Source of the DNA: Prescottella defluvii
GTDB taxonomy: Bacteria > Actinomycetota > Actinomycetes > Mycobacteriales > Mycobacteriaceae
Direction: 5' to 3'
Assembly (NCBI GenBank): GCA_029690005.1
Contig: CP121458.1
Span: 1,550,001 to 1,614,000 of the forward strand
DNA length: 64,000 nucleotides
Both the position numbers and the translations under genes were made by a program. Below, in pieces: positions 59,848-64,000 of this stretch. Positions within the stretch are counted from its first letter, which is position 1, and every line of letters starts with the position of its first letter. Below the pieces are notes generated by a model. That model was not told where the DNA came from and made no database searches. It saw only the letters and a list, made by a program, of their open reading frames with translations.

Positions 59848-60411
59848 TTATACGGGTGCTCCAGCGTCGCGCAGGACCCGGGTGACCTGGGCGACGAGGG
59901 TCGCCCGGCCGTGGACGAGTTGGCGGGCCTTCACCCGGATCACACGCCACCCGGCGGCCTCGAGCGCGTTGCACCGTTCGACGTCACGGTTGCGCTGCTC
60001 GGGCTCGAAGTGGTGGTCGCCGTCGTACTCGACGATCACCCTCCAGCGCTCCCACGCCATGTCGACGCGACCGCCGTCACGCGTCGTCACTTCGTCGGGC
60101 GGGACGTCGTCGCGATAGAGCACGATCCCGGGCGGTGGGCGCAGATGGTCGGTCGACGCGAGCACACCCGGTGCGCTGCCGTCGATCCACCTGGTGTCCC
60201 ACAGTGCGGCCGCCGACGTCCCCGCGAGTACCCCGCGTCCGCCGGACCAGCACCACGCCGCGAGGGCGCGGATCCGGGCGGCGACCTCGACCTCGTTGTG
60301 TACGTAGGTGTCGGGGTAGACGCGGGTGTAGTGGCGTCGGAGTCGTCGTCGGCTCACCAGTCCTAGCTCGAGCGCCGCGGCGCCACGGAACGGTACGAGA
60401 AGTGCAGTCAT
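59848..60411 (-). CDS. Shortened DUF559-type protein
   Basis: About 187 residues. The N-terminal part (LVPFRGAAALELGLVSRRRL, YTRVYPDTYVHNEVEV, SAAALWDTRWIDGSAPG) and the C-terminal nuclease-like block (VDMAWERWRVIVEYDGDHHF, then ALEAAGWRVIRVKA) both match actinobacterial DUF559 proteins. They are joined directly after PPDEVTTRDG, where such proteins, including the one at 34238-35119, have about 95 more residues. It looks like an in-frame internal deletion. I take ATG at 60411; an upstream extension to 60513 is less like the family. The gene is framed by two hairpins. Confidence 0.68.
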   Translation of the reverse strand: MTALLVPFRGAAALELGLVSRRRLRRHYTRVYPDTYVHNEVEVAARIRALAAWCWSGGRGVLAGTSAAALWDTRWIDGSAPGVLASTDHLRPPPGIVLYRDDVPPDEVTTRDGGRVDMAWERWRVIVEYDGDHHFEPEQRNRDVERCNALEAAGWRVIRVKARQLVHGRATLVAQVTRVLRDAGAPV

Positions 60412-60474
60412 GGCGGCACGCTCGCGCCGGGCGCCGACACGAAACGCCTTCCGAACGCCCCTGGCGAGCGCAGC

Positions 60475-60501
60475 TGTGGATGACCCTCGGTCTGTGGACA
60501 A
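60475..60501 (-). promoter_or_regulatory. Pair of DnaA-box-like sites upstream of the DUF559 gene
   Basis: TTGTCCACA (complement of 60493-60501) is an exact match to the high-GC actinobacterial DnaA box. TCATCCACA (complement of 60475-60483) matches TTATCCACA at 8 of 9. Starts are 18 bp apart and 64 bp upstream of the ATG, nearly the same geometry as at 35182-35208. Confidence 0.5.
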
Positions 60502-60516
60502 CTCGTGCGCCAAGCC

Positions 60517-60575
60517 GTGAACGGGAGTTCACGACACGCTTCGCGGTCGAAGGCGTGCTGTGAATTCCCGTTCAC
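60517..60575. repeat. Palindromic hairpin element, copy 3
   Basis: A 23-bp arm beginning GTGAACGGGAGTTCACG (60517-60539) pairs with 60553-60575 at 20 of 23 positions, with loop TTCGCGGTCGAAG. Its arms are nearly the same sequence as copy 2 (59788-59842), in the same orientation. Confidence 0.8.
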
Positions 60576-60583
60576 CGGATCGG

Positions 60584-60599
60584 ACGGTGCAGTCACCGT
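60584..60599. promoter_or_regulatory. Short inverted repeat ACGGTG-N4-CACCGT
   Basis: A perfect 6-bp dyad with a 4-base spacer stands in the 433-bp region between the DUF559 gene and the transporter operon. It could be an operator; no partner is evident. Confidence 0.3.
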
Positions 60600-60690
60600 T
60601 GCTATATCAAGATCGAATCAGTTCCACACGGTTTCCCGCCCGTGGCAGGTCCAGTTGACGTTACTTACGTCACACCCCTATGCTCCCGGT

Positions 60691-60811
60691 CTAGCAATTG
60701 CTTGGTGAGTCAAGCGGTTGCTTGATGGGTCGTGTTCGGAAGGTGAAACCGCCAGGTAGTCGCTTTCGGTCCGGGCCAAGCTGTGTCCGACTGAGTCAAG
60801 CTAGCGCTTGG
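60691..60811 (+). promoter_or_regulatory. Three CAAGC-N4-GCTTG operators upstream of the transporter operon
   Basis: The sites are CTAGC-AATT-GCTTG (60691-60704), TCAAGC-GGTT-GCTTGA (60710-60725) and TCAAGC-TAGC-GCTTGG (60796-60811). The first two centres are 20 bp apart, two helical turns; the third is 34 bp before the livJ start. This looks like a multi-site TetR-type operator. The regulator is not encoded in the window. Confidence 0.6.
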
Positions 60812-60844
60812 TTTGGTGTGTTTCGGTGTCCTAGGAGGACAGTC

Positions 60845-62062
60845 ATGGGAAATCGACGTCCAGTTGTCGTTGCGGCGGTTGCTGCAGCCTCCGTCCTGAC
60901 TCTCGCGGGGTGCAGCAGCGCCGACTCCGCCGAGGCGGGCGGTGCCGACCAGCCGTACCGGGTGCTCGTCACCGGCGGCATCAGCGCGCAGGGTGTGCTC
61001 GCGGCCAACGCGCAGACGTCGATCCTCGCGACCAAGGCCGGTGTCGAGGTTCAGAACCAGGCCGGCGGCATCGGTGGCCGGCAGATCGAGCTGACGGTCG
61101 TCGACGACGCCGGTGACGCCACGATCGCGGTCACCAAGGTGCGCGAGGCCATCAACAAGCAGAAGCCCGACCTGGTCCTCAACTCCGGCCCGTCGTCCGT
61201 CGGCGCCGCGGTGCTGCCGATCCTCAAGCAGAACCACATCCTCTCGTTCAACGTCGCGCCGACTCCGGATTCGACGGACCCGTCGAAGTTCCCGCTCAAC
61301 TTCGACCTCGCGCCCGGCGCCACCGACAACGCCCGCGGCATCGTCGGCTACGCGAAGGAGAAGGGCTACAACGACATCGGAGTCATCCACGGCAGCACCG
61401 CGTACGGCGAGCTGTTCGGCAAGGAGATGACCTCGGCGCTCGAGAAGGCGGGCCTGAAGCAGGCCGGCAACGAGGAGTACGAGGCCACCGCGCTCGACAT
61501 GACCGCGCAGCTGCAGTCGCTGAAGAATGCCGGCGCCAAGGCCCTCGCTCTCGACGCGTACGGCGCCCCGCTCGGCTACGTCCTGCAGAGCATGCAGCGT
61601 CTGGGCTGGGACGTGCCGCTGATCGGCAACACGTCGGTCTCCAGCACCAGCCTCGTCGCGAACGAGCCGCCGAACGGCGTCCTCGGCACCCCTGAGGTGA
61701 AGAACCTTGTCTCGCAGGTGTTCACGAGCACCGTCTACGACCCGAACAACGCGACCGTGAACAAGATGGTCGACACCATGGCCTCGCTGGGCACCATCTC
61801 GTCGACGCTGATCATCGCCGACAACTACGACGCGTTCCCGCTCGTCGCCGCGGCGGCCGAGAAGGCCGGCACCACCACCGACGCCGAGAAGCTGGCCAAG
61901 GCGCTCGAGACCGAAGAGGTCCAGAAGAACGCCCAGACGGCCTTCCTGTCGCGCTACAACTTCACCGCCGACAACCACGGCCCGAACCCGGCACAGGACG
62001 AGATGCGCTTCATCGCGCCCACCAAGGTCCTCAACGGACAGTTCGGCAACCCGCAGGCATGA
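60845..62062 (+). CDS. ABC transporter substrate-binding lipoprotein (LivJ type)
   Basis: A 405-residue lipoprotein of the periplasmic-binding-protein type I class, related to LivJ/LivK. The signal ends in the lipobox LAGC (VVAAVAAASVLTLAGCSS), so the mature protein is anchored on the outer face of the membrane. Family blocks: NQAGGIGGRQIELTVVDDAG, LNSGPSSVGAAVLPILK, DIGVIHGSTAYGELFG, and QSMQRLGWDVPLIGNTS. ATG at 60845 follows AGGAGGAC. It heads an operon with two permeases. The ligand may be an amino acid or another acid or amide; sequence alone does not say. Confidence 0.87.
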   Translation: MGNRRPVVVAAVAAASVLTLAGCSSADSAEAGGADQPYRVLVTGGISAQGVLAANAQTSILATKAGVEVQNQAGGIGGRQIELTVVDDAGDATIAVTKVREAINKQKPDLVLNSGPSSVGAAVLPILKQNHILSFNVAPTPDSTDPSKFPLNFDLAPGATDNARGIVGYAKEKGYNDIGVIHGSTAYGELFGKEMTSALEKAGLKQAGNEEYEATALDMTAQLQSLKNAGAKALALDAYGAPLGYVLQSMQRLGWDVPLIGNTSVSSTSLVANEPPNGVLGTPEVKNLVSQVFTSTVYDPNNATVNKMVDTMASLGTISSTLIIADNYDAFPLVAAAAEKAGTTTDAEKLAKALETEEVQKNAQTAFLSRYNFTADNHGPNPAQDEMRFIAPTKVLNGQFGNPQA

Positions 62063-62105
62063 GTTCCATGATCCTCGTTCCCAACACTCATAGGAGGGAC
62101 CCACG

Positions 62106-62963
62106 GTGACCATTCTGTGGTCGGGGCTTGCCCTCGGCGCTGTGTATGTGCTCGTGGCGATCGGGTACAACATCGTGTTCGTCTCGTCGAACACCTTCAA
62201 CTTCGCGCAGGCACAGTTGATGATGGTCGGTACGTTCGTCGCGTACACCGGCCTGGTGACGCTGAAGCTCCCGGTGCTCGTGGTCGCCGTCATGGCGACG
62301 GTGACGGTGATGATCCTCGCGGCGATCGAGGAATTGGTGGCGATCAGACCGGTCGCCGACCACCAGAACCAACTCGTCACGACATTGGGCGCGGCGACGC
62401 TGCTCAACGGCGCGACCCAGTTGATCTGGGGCAGTGAGCCGCTCACGGTTCCGTTCTTCGGGTCCAACGATCCGATCACGTTGCTCGGTGGCCGGACGTA
62501 TCCGGTGGAGATCGCGCTGCTGGTGCTGGCGATCGTGCTCGTCATCGGGCTGGGACAGCTGAGCAAGCGGACCATGACCGGTCTGGCGCTCATGGGCGTC
62601 TCCGAGGACCGCGAGGCCGCGATGCTCCGCGGCGTGAACGTGCGTCGAATCGCGATGGGCGCGTTCGCGTTCTCCGGTGCGCTCGCCGGCGTCCTGGGAT
62701 TGTTCGTCGGCCCCAAGACGTTCGCGGTCGCGACGCTCGGCGCCGCGCTGGCCCTCAAGGGCTTCGTGGCGCTGGCCATCGGCGGATTCGGCTCGCTGCC
62801 CGGCGCCCTGATCGGCGGTCTGACCGTCGGCCTGGTCGAGTCGTTCACCGCGCTGTGGGCCGGTAGCCAGTACAGCAACATCGCGGTGTTCGTCGTGCTG
62901 ATCGTCATCCTGATGGTCAAGCCGGCCGGCCTGTTCGGCACGGTGAAGGAACGGGTGGTGTAG
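62106..62963 (+). CDS. ABC transporter permease (LivH type)
   Basis: A 285-residue multipass permease of the LivH family. Seen: ILWSGLALGAVYVLVAIGYN, FNFAQAQLMMVGTFVAY, GLALMGVSEDREAAMLRGVN (coupling loop to the ATPase), and FVALAIGGFGSLPGALIGGL. GTG at 62106 follows AGGAGGGACC. It ends 2 bp before the next permease start. It forms the pore together with the LivM-type protein. Confidence 0.87.
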   Translation: MTILWSGLALGAVYVLVAIGYNIVFVSSNTFNFAQAQLMMVGTFVAYTGLVTLKLPVLVVAVMATVTVMILAAIEELVAIRPVADHQNQLVTTLGAATLLNGATQLIWGSEPLTVPFFGSNDPITLLGGRTYPVEIALLVLAIVLVIGLGQLSKRTMTGLALMGVSEDREAAMLRGVNVRRIAMGAFAFSGALAGVLGLFVGPKTFAVATLGAALALKGFVALAIGGFGSLPGALIGGLTVGLVESFTALWAGSQYSNIAVFVVLIVILMVKPAGLFGTVKERVV

Positions 62964-62965
62964 CC

Positions 62966-64000
62966 ATGCAGATCTGGCGAACTCTCCGCGTGATCCCGAG
63001 CTGGATCTTCGCGCTCGTGTTCGGCGCCGCGGTCTTCGTCGCGCCGATGCTCGGCCTGGACGCGTCGAACACCCGGCAGCTCCAGCTCGCCTGCATTCTG
63101 GCGCTGGTGGTCAGCGGTCTGAACCTGAGTCTCGGCTACGCGGGTGAACTCGCGTTGGGTCAGGCCGCGATGTACGCGGCCGGTGCGTACACGGCGGGTC
63201 TGATGTCGCAGGCCGGGCACACCGACATCCTGCTGCAACTGGTGGCCGCCGGTGCGGTCGCGCTCGTGGTCGGCATCGTCACCGGCATTCCCGGTCTGCG
63301 GCTGGGTAGTTGGTCGCTGGCGATGACGTCGTTCTTCCTGATCCTGCTGGTGCCGGACATCCTCGCCATCTTCGGTGGCAAGACCGGTGGCCGTAATGGC
63401 CTGTCCGGCATGGAGCCGCCGACACTGTTCGGTCAGGACATCGACAAGGACTTCTACTACCTCGTCGTCGCGGTCACGATCCTGTGGTTCATCGTGATGC
63501 GCAACCTCGTGATCTCGCGGCACGGCATCGCGTTCCGCACACTCAAGCAGTCGCCCGTCCTTGCACAGTCGCAGGGTGTGTCGGTGTTCCGGATGAAGCT
63601 GCTCGGGTACGCGATCGGTGCCCTGCCCGCGGGTCTGGCGGGTGCGTTGTTCGCGAACACCGACCTGTTCATCTCCCCGGAGGCGTTCGGATTCACCTTC
63701 GCCACCGCGGTTCTCGCGGCGTCGATCCTCGGCGGTTCCGCGAGCGTCTACGGTGCGGTGATCGGTGCCGCCATCATGCAGTTCGGCCCAACCAGTCCAC
63801 CGCGTTCCAGCAGTACTCGCTGCTGTTCTACGGCGGCTTCCTGATCCTCGGCGGTGTGCTGCTCTCGGGCGGACTCACCAAGGTGTTCCGGTCCCTAGCC
63901 ACCAAGCTCGACCGCAAGGCCGGCATCGGGGTGGCGGAACGGCCGGCGCCGCGGGACCGAACGAGGTGCCCGTCGTGGCGCCGATCGCCGGCTCCACGCT
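62966..64000 (+). CDS. ABC transporter permease (LivM type), partial
   Basis: A LivM-family permease running off the window. Seen: LACILALVVSGLNLSLGYAG, ELALGQAAMYAAGAYTAGLM, GIPGLRLGSWSLAMTSFFLI, and RTLKQSPVLAQSQGVSVFRM (coupling loop). One base is missing near 63790: after FGP the correct frame continues NQSTAFQQYSLLFYGGFLIL. A second loss near 63950 is likely. ATG at 62966 follows the livH stop by 2 bases. ATP-binding subunit genes are expected just right of the window. Confidence 0.85.

Noticed and set aside
60475..60501. Replication origin because of DnaA-box-like sites
   Set aside because: Only two sites per locus, no AT-rich unwinding region, and no dnaA, dnaN or rnpA nearby.
60710..63523. 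Open frame of 937 codons on the minus strand opposite the transporter genes
   Set aside because: It lies antisense to three clear transporter genes, has no recognisable domain and shows His/Arg/Asp-rich composition typical of the opposite strand of high-GC genes.

Overview
The window is about 64 kb of high-GC (roughly 68 percent) actinobacterial chromosome. It most resembles Rhodococcus or a close mycolic-acid-containing relative. Signs of this are a secreted antigen-85-like mycolyltransferase, an iniB-iniA-iniC cluster, HspR with HspR-type (HAIR) inverted repeats, and gene order shared with Mycobacterium tuberculosis (aspC - iron-sulfur reductase - LuxR regulator - iniBAC - dnaK-grpE-dnaJ-hspR).

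Left part (1-23.8 kb), envelope polysaccharide plus peptide synthesis. The window opens inside a UDP-glucose dehydrogenase gene, then a pyruvyl transferase-like gene, a decayed IS701-type transposase fragment and a large DUF4012 membrane protein on the minus strand. Divergent from the latter is one giant NRPS gene (3669-22303): six condensation-adenylation-carrier modules ending in a thioesterase. No epimerase domain, MbtH gene or PPTase gene is seen. Only the third adenylation domain has a code I can read with confidence (DFWNIGMVHK, threonine). The NRPS is followed within 60 bp by a chain-length determinant/tyrosine autokinase.

Middle (23.8-42.6 kb). A mycolyltransferase, a SnoaL/ketosteroid-isomerase-like protein, a low-molecular-weight tyrosine phosphatase (probable partner of the autokinase), an Hsp70-fold membrane protein, a YibE/F-like protein, an AspC/AlaA-type aminotransferase, an F420-type FDOR, an S9 peptidase, a MerR regulator with an aldo/keto reductase, an AbiEi/DUF559-like gene, a GlpC/HdrD-like Fe-S reductase with a long Lys-Ala-Pro tail, a secreted DUF8020-like protein and two tandem secreted S1 proteases.

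Right part (42.7-64 kb). A LuxR regulator (Rv0339c/IniR-like) in an operon with a second Hsp70-fold protein, divergent from iniB-iniA-iniC; a phytoene-desaturase-like flavoprotein and a small membrane protein; dnaK-grpE-dnaJ-hspR; a shortened DUF559 gene between two long hairpins; and a branched-chain amino-acid-type ABC importer (livJ-livH-livM, cut by the window end).

A caution for the whole window: about 40 apparent frameshifts interrupt genes, including dnaJ, grpE, iniC and the NRPS. Every one I resolved is a 1- or 2-base loss, often in a homopolymer or dinucleotide repeat. They look like sequencing or assembly deletions, not biology, so I annotate each affected gene as one CDS and give the approximate breakpoints.
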